Positions 1-9,548 of a stretch of 25,372 bases of DNA are shown piece after piece. Position numbers and translations under genes: made by a program. The DNA is taken from contig JALZWI010000017.1 in assembly GCA_023299895.1 (NCBI GenBank), forward strand, positions 1 to 25,372, read 5' to 3'. Position 1 is the first letter of the stretch, and each line of letters opens with the position of its first letter. This stretch comes from Arenicella sp. (GTDB lineage: Bacteria > Pseudomonadota > Gammaproteobacteria > Arenicellales > Arenicellaceae). A model generated the notes under the pieces. That model was given only the letters and a program-made list of their open reading frames with translations. It made no database searches and had not been told where the DNA came from.

Positions 1-3000
1 GGGCATTATTTTCGCCAATGATCGAAGTGTTTCCAGAAATTAACTCTCAGCGAGCGCTTAAAGATCATGATTATATTCAACGAGCAACGGCTTTACGAAA
101 ATTGTATCAATCTTATTTGCTGCAATGGTTGAGAGATCAAAACGCTGATGTAATAGATAAAATTGGTCTAATATTTGAAAAGTTGTCGCAAATGAGTGCC
201 TTTGGTTCTGTCTCTCGTCTTTGGTGGGTGGCAACCAGTTATGTAGACTATATTGGAAATAATGAACTACAAAACAAATCAGTACATGGTCGCATTTTAC
301 GTGAGCTGGATGATCAATTAAGAAGTCTAGAGCTTCAGGGCGAATCGGCATTAGTGCGTGATCCTGGGGAAGAGCTGGTCAAAATAATGCTTTTCTATAT
401 TGCTATGGGTAGTAATCGTACTCAAAGGATGGATGAAATTGTTGATGCCTTTAGTTTGCGTAATTATTTTCCTGCATTAGAAGAAAATATCGATGGTATT
501 GATATTCAAAAATTACGTACTAAATTAGAAGGCTTGGACGATGATACGACGACATCGATTACCAATGCACGTAAATTGATAGCTCAATATTTTGAGCAAG
601 AAGTAGCAGATAGTGAATTACTCAATGCGATGTTCGATCAACTTCAGAGCGTTGAAAAAATTACTAAGAACAATGATATTGAAATCGTTGGTGACATTAT
701 TTCTGAATGTCTAAATACGGTTAAAGGGTTACAAAATGGCACCGTGGAAAATGATGACGAGACAGCTTTTTATCTAGCTTCGTCATTAATGTATATCGAT
801 AACAGTATTATTGAAGCGAGCGATTTTGATGAGTCTACAATAAAAAATGGTAAACAAAATTTAGAAAAATTAATCGCGTTAAATAATCAGCAAGCAGTTA
901 ATACTGATAACGATACTGCTGAACTGACGAACCGAGACAGACAGGCCTTACTTGATGTTGTGGCGGAAGAAGTTGCCGGCAGCATCAAAGAAATTGAACA
1001 TAATGTTGAGCTGTTTTCAACGGATTATCAAAAGACTGATCTACTAAGTGGTATTGATGTAACGATAAGGCAAGTAAGAGGTGCGGTGCAAGTTTTGGGT
1101 GAACAAAAGTTAGGTTCATTCTTGCAGTTGGTTGAAGAGCAATTTTCATTGATTGAAAGTAGTTCTGTTGAACCAACTCCTGCTTTGGTTGAAGCATTGG
1201 CAACGTCCATTGGTGTTACTGAAGAGTATGTTAAAGGTCTGCAGGCAGGTCGTACCAGGATGGATTATTTACTGGATCGTGCGCTTTCTGATTTAGAAGT
1301 CGCGGTTGGTAAAAAAGTGTCTCGAGCAGATGTTGAAAGATTGCTGGACGAATCTTCAGATTCTTTATTTTCGTGGCTGACTAACCAATCTGATTTTGAT
1401 TTATTTACTAATTTAAAGGTAAATTTACGTGACTTGTCGACGCTTGCAAGAAAGACAGGTCTTCATGATTTAGAGCAAGTAATTAAAGAACAAACCCGTC
1501 TTGTTGATGTCATTTCCCAGGAACCTGCTTATCTAAACGATAATATTACCAGTAACTTGCAGAATAATATGGCAAGTATTACAGAGCAGTTGATTCAGCT
1601 TTATGGTACTGAAGATACGCCTGAGGAGTTAGCTAAAGACGCAGAAAATATTTACAAAAGATCGGCTATTGAAGATAACGACGAAGGGCAGCAGTTTCAT
1701 GATGATATGGATTTGTCTGAGTTGGGCGAGGAGCTTCAAGTCATTGATAATGAAGAAGAAAACCTCACTGAAGTTGGAAAGAAATACGCAGTAAGTGAAA
1801 ATCAAAGTGTTCAAGTCGATGATGTGATTTTCGAAGCTTTTATTGAGGAAAGTACAGAAGTGCTTGAAGCAGCAAATCGGTTGTGCTCTGAATGCGAGAA
1901 AAATCCAAATGACCGTAATGCGATTCGAGACCTTCGACGGAGTTTTCATACACTAAAGGGTTCAGCTCGAATGGTTGGCCTGAATAAAATTGGTGAGGTG
2001 GCTTGGTTTAGTGAGTCTCTGTTTAACTATGTGCTGGATACTGAAAAGCCATTAACATCGTCGATATTAGAGTTTTCCCGTGATGCGCTAGACACTATCG
2101 AAGAGCATTTAACGGATCGTTACAGCAATCAACATGAAATCGATGCACAAGCATGGGGTGTAAAAACTGAATCAGTGGTACTAGATGATACTGTCGAGAG
2201 TAAGGGGGTAATTGAAAATGTTGCTTCTGAAGGCGCTGATAAACCAGATCAAATCGATGATGTGGCTGAGACAGTTTTTTCAGATATGGATGCTGATATT
2301 GAACTAGAATTTTCTGAAGAAATTGAACTTAGCTCTTTTCAAGAAGTAGACGGCGAATACAGTTTTATCGTTGATGAAAAAGACAGTGTTGAACTAGAAG
2401 ACAGTGTTGAACTAGAAGACAGTGTTGAACTAGAAAACAGTGTTGAACTAGAAGACAGTGTTGAACTAGAAGACAGTCTTGAACTAGAAGACAGTGTTGA
2501 ACTAGAAGACAGTGTTCAGTCAGATGTCATTAATATTGAGTTGGTCGATGATGATTTGTGGAATTCAGATGATGAAGGTTCTTCATCTACGTTAATTGAT
2601 TTTGATATAGAAGAAGCCTCGATTATTATGTTTGATGATGACTTGGAGGCAAGTTCTTTCCACGTCATAGAAGACGATAACATGCGTGATGTTTTCATAC
2701 AGGAGGCCGAATCAAGTATTGCTAAGATAAAAGAGCAGTTGTCTATTCAGCCTCTTGTAATCAAAGAAGAAGACGCCCTTTTTATCTCTATACATACTTT
2801 GTTTGGCAATGCGCGCACCATGGGCTTGGTAGAATTTGCTGATGCTTACGATAAGGCTGAGCATCTTTGCATATTGAAGCAACAGAGTGGGCTTCAGGTT
2901 AATGAGTCAGAACGATTAGCGCTAGGTAACCTTGCAGCCGCTACCCACGAATGTGTTAATAATGTTCAAGATACCGCGCCTTATTTTATTTGTGAACAAA

Positions 3001-6000
3001 GTATTTGGGAAAAAATTAGCTCGGACATCGAAGAAGTCATTAATCAAAGCCAACAAGTAAAGCAAGTGCAAGAAGATCAACACTCGGATGATCTTGGTGT
3101 GTTATTTATTGAAAGTGGTGATGGTTTTGATGATGAAATTCAAATAGAAGTACCAAATTCATTTTTGGACATCGATACTCAACAAGTCGTAGAAGTTGAT
3201 GAAGTTGTTATTGATGAAGACGCCGATAATGAAACAGTCGATGATGAAGCCGTAATTGATGATACCGAGCTCCCACTTGCAGAACAGGTAAATTTTGAAA
3301 AAGAACTAGAAAATATAGACCTTTCTGATGATGTGGACATATCACAAGAGATAAATTCTGCTATTGAACAAGAAATAGAAATAGAAATCGGTGAAGATTT
3401 AAGGATAAATGAAAGTATCATTGAGCTGAGACATTCATCTGAAAATGAAGTAGGAGAGAAATCAGAAGGCGTGGCTTCGGAACGTGTTGCAGCGGTTTTT
3501 GAAGATTTACAATTACCGGATGACTTGCTTGATGGTGACATTGTTGATGCAAGTGATACTGAGCTGCCAATTGAAGATGATCTTAATGATATTGAGCGCT
3601 CGTTAGACGCCTTTAATAAGCAGCCTGATAATTCTGCCGATTTGGAATCCGAAATCGAAGAAATCGATGAAATCGAAGAAATCGATGAAATCGAAGAAAT
3701 CGATGAAATCGAAGAAAGTGCTGAAGTTGAACAAGTTGCTGAACGTGAAAGTCTTATTCCGGACAGTTTAACCAATCTAATTGAAGATGATATGCTGGGT
3801 GTTGACTCAGTCCTAGGCTTTGATACATCGAGCGATATTGATCAAAGTGAAAATGTTGAAATTTTAGATGAACCAACATTAGAAGAACAAATTAATACTG
3901 TGGATGAGCAAGTTCAAGCTGAAAAAGGTATTCAGCATGAGTCTGAAGAAGACGTTGAATTAAAAGAAATTTTTCTTGAAGAGTTGCAGACTTTACACCA
4001 TGAGTTAGATGACGATGTTGCAAAGCTAACAACTTTAAAAGACATCCCTTTGGCAATGGCAAATATCATGCGTAATTTGCATACGATTAAGGGTGGTGCT
4101 TTGATGGCAAATGCCAATGTCTTGGGCAAACTTACTCATGACGTTGAATCTTATCTTGAGAAAGGTTTTATTCGTAATGACGATGATTTACGTGATATTC
4201 GCCAAACACTGGAATTGTATATTGATGCCGTTGATGTAGCCTCAGAACGCCATCAAAATAATTCTTTATTTAATGTTCCTGACGACCTATTAGAGAGATT
4301 AGGCATAGATTCTGACGGCATTGATTATTCATCTTTAAGTGTTGATACTAAAAAAAACGATATGTTAGTCGTTGATGAAAAAGCTTCTGAAGTGAAAGGC
4401 ATCTCCGAAACACATAATGTCTCTCAAGCACAAGTAAATGAAGTCTCCTCAACTATTACAGCTGATGTTGCCGTAACACAAGAGGAAGGCGAAGCTGAGC
4501 CAGAAGAGAGTGCTAATCAAACAACGGAAGAAATTTCCGCTTTGACAACGCAGCAAATTGAAAGTGTCGCTAACTGGAAATCTGTTCGCGGTTGGAAAAA
4601 AGTGCAGACTGAACTGTTGGAAAATTGTGACGAGTTAAATGATGTGTTTTTAATAAATGGCAATTTAGAACCAATAAAGCCATTATTGAATGATATTTTA
4701 TTATACGTGGAAAAATTAAGTCCTAAGAAAGCGGCGCAATACAAAGAGTCGAAAGACTTATTAGGTGATGCATTTGTATTGTTAAAAAGTAATACCGATA
4801 AGTTACTCTCAGGCGAAAAAATTAATGATCAGGCTAAAATTCGCAAGCAATTAGCGGGCATAGCTAAGCCTCAGCCTGAACAAGAGATTGTAGAAGTCGG
4901 TAATGTAGACAGTCTGGTCGATTCTAAAGAGAAAAAAAATAAAGCGAGCAAAGAAGCTGCGTCTCTATTTTTGCCTGGTTCAGGTGAAGTAGGTTTAGAA
5001 AATATTGCTGATTTAGAGCGGCAAGCGAGAGCTGCCCAAGAACGTGCAACCGAGCTTAGAATTAAAACTGAAACTTTGGACAGTTTAACGAACTTCGTTG
5101 GTGATGCGAGCATGAACCGTTCGCAAATGCGTGAAGACGTACTTGCGATTAAAAGTGTGGTTGAAGAGCTTTATACAAATGTTCAAAGCTTTGGAACGCA
5201 GTTACGTGAGCTTGAAATTGAGGCGGATAGCCGAATTTCTTCCCGCACTAATGAATCTGTTGAGAGAGCACGTGGTGAAGAGTTTGACCCTCTTGAATTA
5301 GATAGGTATACCAAGTTGCAACAGCTTTCACGAGGTTTAACTGAAAATCTCGATGACTTAAGTAACATACAAAATACCTTAACAGGATTTATCAATAAGA
5401 CTGAGACGGCTTTACAAAAGCAGGATCGACTAAATCGAGATCTGCAAGATGAAATTATGCAGGTGCGACTAGTCTCATTTGGTGGTTTAGGGCCGCAATT
5501 ACGGCAAGTGGTTCGCCGTACCGCACGAAAACTAAATAAAGAGGTTGAGCTTGAGCTCATCGGTATCGATGTACGTTTAGATAAAACTATTTTAGATGGC
5601 GTTGTGCCTGCCCTTGAGCATATGCTTCGTAATGCTGTTGACCACGGGATCGAGATTCCAGCTGAACGAAAGAAAAGCAACAAAACTGAAATAGGTAAAA
5701 TTACCGTTGAATGTAGCCAAGTCGCACGTGAAATTCTTATTTCTGTACGTGATGATGGTGCTGGTTTGGATTTGGTGAAAATACGTGAAAAGGCTATCAA
5801 CGATAATTTATTACTGCCTGATCAACCATTAAAGCCTGAAGATATGTTGATGTATATCTCACAAAGTGGTTTTAGTACTGCCTCTTCTTTGACTCAAATT
5901 TCAGGTCGTGGTGTTGGAATGGATGTCGTACAGTCGACCCTGCGCCGTATGAGTGGAAGTATTAGCTATGATCTGAATAATAATCAAGTGGGCTCTCACT

Positions 6001-6887
6001 TTATTCTTAGGTTACCTATTTCATTGACAGTTTCGAGCGCCATGTTTGTGAATTCTGGCGGTGAACAATTTGCTATTGCAGCCCGGACTATTGAACGAGT
6101 TATTACCGTTGATTCTGATAAGTTGATTCAGTTATTAAAAGCGGACAAAGCAACAATTGAATCGGGTGGTTTGCAGTATGCGCTTATCGATCTGGCTGAA
6201 TATCTTGGTTTTAGATCAAATTTGGAGCTTGTAGAAACTAAGCTTTCTGTGGTGCTAGTGAATGCGGGCGTGCAAAATGTTGCTGTTATTGTTGACCAGC
6301 TCGATGATACTCAAGAAATTGTTGTGAAAAATTTGGGTTCACATTTAGGCCGGATTCCAATTTATGCTGGTGCCACAATTCGTGCCAATGGTCGTGTGGT
6401 CTTACTCTTGGATTTAATTGGTATTTCGTATTACGAGTCCTTGGTATCTCTTCCGGAGCAGGATCAAGAGCAGGGCCTAAGCGAAGCTAAAATTTCTAAT
6501 GTTATGGTGGTAGATGACTCATTGACGGTTAGAAAGTCCGCTGAACGTGATATTACTGGTCTAGGAATTAGTGTGACACTTGTGAAAGACGGATTAGATG
6601 CTCAGGTTGAATTACGTCAAGACAAACCTGATATGATTTTACTGGATATAGAAATGCCGCGTATGGATGGATTTGAATTATTGGAATGGATTAAGTCTAC
6701 GGAAAATCTCAAAGACATTCCTGTCGTCATGATCTCTTCTAGAGCAACTGAGAAGTATGTTAACAAAGCCACAGAACTGGGTTGCAGTGCATTTTTAGGT
6801 AAGCCATATTTGTTAGAGAACCTAGTCTCTGTGTTCAATCAATTCTTACAGCTTGATACTCCGATCGAGCTGGATCGTAAAAATTAA
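1..6887 (+). CDS. chpA: ChpA-type hybrid chemotaxis histidine kinase (5' end outside window)
   Basis: This is the CheA-like kinase of a type IV pilus (twitching) chemosensory system, expected to act at the inner membrane with a PilJ-type receptor and PilG/PilH regulators. The frame is open from base 3, before the ATG at 18, so the true start is upstream; residues here count from that ATG. Visible in order: two Hpt-like repeats with Arg at the phospho-His position (R351, R471), Hpt with H644 (FHTLKGSA), Hpt-like with H926 (IHTLFGNA), Hpt with H1355 (LHTIKGGA), kinase core with N box N1872, G1 box DDGAGLD near 1912 and G2 box GRGVGMD near 1963, a CheW domain about 1997-2140, and a receiver with D2167, phospho-acceptor D2210 and K2262. 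Very acidic linkers separate the Hpt domains and contain two 18-bp tandem repeats. The multi-Hpt plus receiver layout is that of ChpA/PilL rather than ordinary CheA. Confidence 0.95.
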   Translation, partial: ALFSPMIEVFPEINSQRALKDHDYIQRATALRKLYQSYLLQWLRDQNADVIDKIGLIFEKLSQMSAFGSVSRLWWVATSYVDYIGNNELQNKSVHGRILRELDDQLRSLELQGESALVRDPGEELVKIMLFYIAMGSNRTQRMDEIVDAFSLRNYFPALEENIDGIDIQKLRTKLEGLDDDTTTSITNARKLIAQYFEQEVADSELLNAMFDQLQSVEKITKNNDIEIVGDIISECLNTVKGLQNGTVENDDETAFYLASSLMYIDNSIIEASDFDESTIKNGKQNLEKLIALNNQQAVNTDNDTAELTNRDRQALLDVVAEEVAGSIKEIEHNVELFSTDYQKTDLLSGIDVTIRQVRGAVQVLGEQKLGSFLQLVEEQFSLIESSSVEPTPALVEALATSIGVTEEYVKGLQAGRTRMDYLLDRALSDLEVAVGKKVSRADVERLLDESSDSLFSWLTNQSDFDLFTNLKVNLRDLSTLARKTGLHDLEQVIKEQTRLVDVISQEPAYLNDNITSNLQNNMASITEQLIQLYGTEDTPEELAKDAENIYKRSAIEDNDEGQQFHDDMDLSELGEELQVIDNEEENLTEVGKKYAVSENQSVQVDDVIFEAFIEESTEVLEAANRLCSECEKNPNDRNAIRDLRRSFHTLKGSARMVGLNKIGEVAWFSESLFNYVLDTEKPLTSSILEFSRDALDTIEEHLTDRYSNQHEIDAQAWGVKTESVVLDDTVESKGVIENVASEGADKPDQIDDVAETVFSDMDADIELEFSEEIELSSFQEVDGEYSFIVDEKDSVELEDSVELEDSVELENSVELEDSVELEDSLELEDSVELEDSVQSDVINIELVDDDLWNSDDEGSSSTLIDFDIEEASIIMFDDDLEASSFHVIEDDNMRDVFIQEAESSIAKIKEQLSIQPLVIKEEDALFISIHTLFGNARTMGLVEFADAYDKAEHLCILKQQSGLQVNESERLALGNLAAATHECVNNVQDTAPYFICEQSIWEKISSDIEEVINQSQQVKQVQEDQHSDDLGVLFIESGDGFDDEIQIEVPNSFLDIDTQQVVEVDEVVIDEDADNETVDDEAVIDDTELPLAEQVNFEKELENIDLSDDVDISQEINSAIEQEIEIEIGEDLRINESIIELRHSSENEVGEKSEGVASERVAAVFEDLQLPDDLLDGDIVDASDTELPIEDDLNDIERSLDAFNKQPDNSADLESEIEEIDEIEEIDEIEEIDEIEESAEVEQVAERESLIPDSLTNLIEDDMLGVDSVLGFDTSSDIDQSENVEILDEPTLEEQINTVDEQVQAEKGIQHESEEDVELKEIFLEELQTLHHELDDDVAKLTTLKDIPLAMANIMRNLHTIKGGALMANANVLGKLTHDVESYLEKGFIRNDDDLRDIRQTLELYIDAVDVASERHQNNSLFNVPDDLLERLGIDSDGIDYSSLSVDTKKNDMLVVDEKASEVKGISETHNVSQAQVNEVSSTITADVAVTQEEGEAEPEESANQTTEEISALTTQQIESVANWKSVRGWKKVQTELLENCDELNDVFLINGNLEPIKPLLNDILLYVEKLSPKKAAQYKESKDLLGDAFVLLKSNTDKLLSGEKINDQAKIRKQLAGIAKPQPEQEIVEVGNVDSLVDSKEKKNKASKEAASLFLPGSGEVGLENIADLERQARAAQERATELRIKTETLDSLTNFVGDASMNRSQMREDVLAIKSVVEELYTNVQSFGTQLRELEIEADSRISSRTNESVERARGEEFDPLELDRYTKLQQLSRGLTENLDDLSNIQNTLTGFINKTETALQKQDRLNRDLQDEIMQVRLVSFGGLGPQLRQVVRRTARKLNKEVELELIGIDVRLDKTILDGVVPALEHMLRNAVDHGIEIPAERKKSNKTEIGKITVECSQVAREILISVRDDGAGLDLVKIREKAINDNLLLPDQPLKPEDMLMYISQSGFSTASSLTQISGRGVGMDVVQSTLRRMSGSISYDLNNNQVGSHFILRLPISLTVSSAMFVNSGGEQFAIAARTIERVITVDSDKLIQLLKADKATIESGGLQYALIDLAEYLGFRSNLELVETKLSVVLVNAGVQNVAVIVDQLDDTQEIVVKNLGSHLGRIPIYAGATIRANGRVVLLLDLIGISYYESLVSLPEQDQEQGLSEAKISNVMVVDDSLTVRKSAERDITGLGISVTLVKDGLDAQVELRQDKPDMILLDIEMPRMDGFELLEWIKSTENLKDIPVVMISSRATEKYVNKATELGCSAFLGKPYLLENLVSVFNQFLQLDTPIELDRKN
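2382..2516 (+). repeat. 18-bp tandem repeat in chpA, seven full copies plus half
   Basis: The unit GACAGTGTTGAACTAGAA encodes DSVELE and is repeated in frame: full copies start at 2382, 2400, 2418, 2436, 2454, 2472 and 2490, and a 9-base partial copy follows at 2508. Copies differ by single bases (2436 gives Asn for Asp; 2472 gives Leu for Val). It lies in the acidic linker between the H644 and H926 domains, at residues 789-833. Confidence 0.97.
3651..3716 (+). repeat. 18-bp tandem repeat in chpA, 3.7 copies
   Basis: The unit GAAATCGAAGAAATCGAT encodes EIEEID. Copies start at 3651, 3669 and 3687, with a 12-base partial copy at 3705, and all copies are identical. It is unrelated in sequence to the repeat at 2382 but has the same 18-bp period, stays in frame and encodes an acidic linker, here between the H926 and H1355 domains. 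Confidence 0.96.
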
Positions 6888-6906
6888 AAGATAGACATAT
6901 ATAAAA

Positions 6907-7365
6907 ATGAGCGACGCTAAAATAGAGTGTTACATCTTACCTTCCGTGCCGTTACCGATGTTGTTGCCGGTTGAATGTGTTGCTGAAGTCATAAAGAAAC
7001 CTGTTATTGAATCCATGAAAAATCCGCCAGCAAGCTGGATGAAAGGTCATGTGAATTGGCAGAATCAACGTTTGTCACTGATGTCGTATGCTGATTTATT
7101 GGATAATGATTTGCAACAAACTGATTTTAAAAAACCGTGTTTGGTGGTGTTGAATGCAATTCCAGGTGCAGCGCGTAAAGCTTACTCAGGCTTGTTGTGT
7201 GACGGTGACGTCAACAAGGTTTCTGTTGATCGTAACGTTGATTATTCAGAACTGCCAAAGGAACTTGATAAGCGCTATGTCGAATCGGTTGTGCGAATTG
7301 ATAAAAAAGATTACATAATCCCAAAGTTAACGTCACTTGCAGTTGCTTTTACTTATCTAAGTTAA
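6907..7365 (+). CDS. chpC: CheW-like coupling protein, ChpC type
   Basis: A 152-residue soluble protein beginning 19 bases after the chpA stop, so almost certainly co-transcribed with it. CheW-family proteins bridge receptors to the CheA-type kinase. The sequence fits a divergent CheW fold: an early LPLLPVE-like strand region (LPMLLPVECVAEV near residues 17-29), a short WxxGxxxWxxQRLSLMSY stretch near 45-60 resembling the CheW core, and a C-terminal strand pair. Position directly after chpA and weak similarity to the Pseudomonas ChpC N-terminus support the ChpC label over PilI. No ChpB-type methylesterase lies between the two genes, unlike the chpA-chpB-chpC order of P. aeruginosa. No strong Shine-Dalgarno is visible, which suggests coupling to chpA translation. 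Family call is good; the exact ChpC name is inference. Confidence 0.8.
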   Translation: MSDAKIECYILPSVPLPMLLPVECVAEVIKKPVIESMKNPPASWMKGHVNWQNQRLSLMSYADLLDNDLQQTDFKKPCLVVLNAIPGAARKAYSGLLCDGDVNKVSVDRNVDYSELPKELDKRYVESVVRIDKKDYIIPKLTSLAVAFTYLS

Positions 7366-7426
7366 CCTTTGTTCTGCATAAAGCCGCGTATAAACGTTTT
7401 TTTTAAAAGCCTCCTTTAATTAAATT

Positions 7427-7435
7427 TGTTATATT
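7427..7435 (+). promoter_or_regulatory. Extended -10 promoter element for tkt
   Basis: TG (7427-7428), one base, then TATATT (7430-7435) form an extended -10 element. No good -35 box sits 16-18 bases upstream, which is tolerated for extended -10 promoters. Predicted transcription start is near 7442, giving a leader of about 78 bases. The leader holds a small possible hairpin (GCTGC at 7454-7458 with GCAGC at 7467-7471). Confidence 0.45.
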
Positions 7436-7507
7436 AGCTGTCCCAAAGAGAGAGCTGCGGACAAGTGCAGCGCAATCATCAACAAATACCCTAATAAGGT
7501 CAAAAAT

Positions 7508-7520
7508 TGAGGACCCCTCA
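7508..7520 (+). promoter_or_regulatory. Shine-Dalgarno of tkt inside a small inverted repeat
   Basis: The Shine-Dalgarno GAGG (7509-7512) lies 7 bases before the ATG at 7520. It is part of a perfect inverted repeat: TGAGG (7508-7512), loop ACC, CCTCA (7516-7520), the last base being the A of the start codon. The fold would hide the ribosome site. The pairing is seen; a regulatory role is inference, since a 5-bp stem with a 3-base loop is only modestly stable. Confidence 0.5.
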
Positions 7521-9523
7521 TGTCGTTGTCTAACCGTCAGCAGTTAGCTAATGCTATCCGTGTTCTAAGTGCAGATGCTGTACAGCAAGCCAATTCAGGA
7601 CACCCTGGAGCCCCAATGGGCATGGCTGATATTGCCGAAGCATTATGGAATGATTTCTTACAGCATAGTCCCAGCAACCCAAAGTGGCCCAATCGTGATC
7701 GGTTTGTATTGTCTAATGGGCATGGCTCAATGTTAATTTATTCTCTTTTGCATTTAACTGGCTATGATCTTTCATTAGAAGATATAAAGAATTTTAGACA
7801 ACTGGATTCAAAAACTCCAGGCCATCCTGAATACGGATATACGTCGGGCATCGAAACGACTACCGGTCCACTTGGCCAAGGAATTAGCAACGCAGTTGGT
7901 ATGGCAATTGCTGAAAGAACATTAGGTGCTCAATTTAATACAGCGGAACACAAAATTGTAGATCATTTTACTTATGCGTTTATGGGTGATGGATGCATGA
8001 TGGAAGGCGTTTCACATGAAGCCTGTTCTCTAGCAGGTACTCTTGGCTTGGGTAAGCTGGTCACATTTTGGGATGACAACGGAATTTCAATCGATGGTGA
8101 AGTTGAAGGATGGTTTACCGATGATACGCCAGCAAGGTTTGCCGCGTATGGTTGGCAGGTCATTGATGGTGTTGATGGGCATGATGGTGACGCAGTTGCT
8201 ACTGCAATTCAACAGGCGCAGGCAGAAACAACTAAGCCTACGCTGATTTGTTGTAAAACGATCATTGGTAAAGGCTCGCCGAATAAACAAGGCTTAGAAA
8301 GCTGTCATGGTGCTCCTTTGGGCGCCGATGAAATTGACTTAGTTCGAAAGGAACTTGGTTGGCAGGCAGAACCTTTTACTGTGCCTGAGCAAATAGCCAA
8401 AGGGTGGAGTGCGGTTACAAAAGGCGTTGAATTAGAAAATGCTTGGCAAGTAACGTTTGATGCTTATCAAGCTGTTAACCCTGACAAAGCGACTGAGTTC
8501 TTGCGTCGTGTTAATGGAGAGCTACCAAAAGGTTGGCAACAGAACACGCAGGCCTTGATTGAAAAAACAGATCAAGCGGCTGCAAAGTTAGCGACTCGTA
8601 AAGCGAGTTTGAATGCGTTAAACGATTTAGGTCCTTTGCTTCCGGAATTGATTGGTGGTTCAGCCGATTTGGCAGGCTCTAATTATACGATTTGGTCACA
8701 ATCTAAAGGCATTTCCGCGGATGATGCGTCGGGTAATTATCTTTATTTTGGTGTGCGTGAATTTGCCATGTCGGCAATTTGTAATGGCATTGCCCTGTAT
8801 GGTGGCTTTAAATCGTATGCCGCAACTTTCTTGGTGTTCTCAGACTATATGCGTAATGGTATGCGCATGTCAGCTCTGATGAAACAACCGGTTATCTATG
8901 TCTTAACTCATGACTCGATTGGCCTAGGAGAAGATGGCCCAACACATCAACCTGTAGAACATGTGGCTAGTTTACGATTAATACCGAATATGTCTTTATG
9001 GCGTCCGTGTGATGCGGTTGAATCATTAGTCGCTTGGAAAATGGCTTGCCAAAATAATGATCAACCAAGCAGTTTGGTTTTTTCGCGACAAGGCTTGCCG
9101 CATCAAGATAGAACGCCCGTGCAAATCAAAGATATTGAAAAAGGCGCTTACATCTTAAAAGACACGGCGGGCATACCAGATTTAATTCTAATTGCCACTG
9201 GTTCAGAAGTTGCTTTGGCAATGGACTCGGCTGAAAAATTAGAGCAAAAAGGAACTGCGGTTCGTGTTGTTTCAATGCCATCGACTGACCACTTTGATGC
9301 GCAAAGCGATGCATATAAAGAATCGGTATTGCCTTCAACAGTGTCTAATCGTATTGCGATCGAGGCGGGCATTGCTGACTATTGGTATAAATACGTTGGT
9401 ATAAATGGAGCAGTTGTCGGTATGAGTACTTTTGGTGAGTCAGCACCGGCAGAGGAATTGTTCGAGCATTTTGGTTTTACTGTGGATAATGTTCTGGCAG
9501 TTGCTGAAAAAATCATAAGCTAG
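7520..9523 (+). CDS. tkt: Transketolase
   Basis: Thiamine-diphosphate enzyme that moves two-carbon ketol units between sugar phosphates (xylulose-5-P, ribose-5-P, erythrose-4-P) in the pentose phosphate pathway, in the cytoplasm. At 667 residues it is full length for the bacterial family. Seen: N-terminal [13 protein letters not shown] with the phosphate-contacting His at 28, the thiamine-diphosphate/metal motif GDGCMMEG followed by [17 protein letters not shown], the catalytic Glu E414 in FGVREFAM, and the [16 protein letters not shown] loop. Close along its length to E. coli TktA. The start is set by a GAGG Shine-Dalgarno 7 bases upstream. It heads a two-gene unit with pgk (25-base gap). 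A glyceraldehyde-3-phosphate or erythrose-4-phosphate dehydrogenase gene, often found between tkt and pgk in gammaproteobacteria, is absent here. Confidence 0.98.
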   Translation: MSLSNRQQLANAIRVLSADAVQQANSGHPGAPMGMADIAEALWNDFLQHSPSNPKWPNRDRFVLSNGHGSMLIYSLLHLTGYDLSLEDIKNFRQLDSKTPGHPEYGYTSGIETTTGPLGQGISNAVGMAIAERTLGAQFNTAEHKIVDHFTYAFMGDGCMMEGVSHEACSLAGTLGLGKLVTFWDDNGISIDGEVEGWFTDDTPARFAAYGWQVIDGVDGHDGDAVATAIQQAQAETTKPTLICCKTIIGKGSPNKQGLESCHGAPLGADEIDLVRKELGWQAEPFTVPEQIAKGWSAVTKGVELENAWQVTFDAYQAVNPDKATEFLRRVNGELPKGWQQNTQALIEKTDQAAAKLATRKASLNALNDLGPLLPELIGGSADLAGSNYTIWSQSKGISADDASGNYLYFGVREFAMSAICNGIALYGGFKSYAATFLVFSDYMRNGMRMSALMKQPVIYVLTHDSIGLGEDGPTHQPVEHVASLRLIPNMSLWRPCDAVESLVAWKMACQNNDQPSSLVFSRQGLPHQDRTPVQIKDIEKGAYILKDTAGIPDLILIATGSEVALAMDSAEKLEQKGTAVRVVSMPSTDHFDAQSDAYKESVLPSTVSNRIAIEAGIADYWYKYVGINGAVVGMSTFGESAPAEELFEHFGFTVDNVLAVAEKIIS

Positions 9524-9548
9524 CGCTAATACGAAAACAGATATCAAC

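Noticed and set aside
2382..2516. Short direct repeats suggesting a CRISPR array
   Set aside because: The 18-base units are back to back with no spacers and are in frame inside chpA.
3179..3775. Antisense frame of 198 residues, rich in Ser-Ile repeats
   Set aside because: It is the reverse complement of the acidic EIEEID linker of chpA, low complexity, with no ribosome site. It is a shadow of the repeat.
5183..5800. Antisense frame of 205 residues under the chpA kinase core
   Set aside because: It lies wholly opposite the conserved kinase domain, shows no recognisable motif, and is Ser/Arg-rich as expected of a shadow frame.
7386..7404. Possible terminator after chpC: short CGT/ACG stem followed by eight T
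   Set aside because: Only three good pairs plus one wobble; the stem is too weak to claim, although the T8 run is real.
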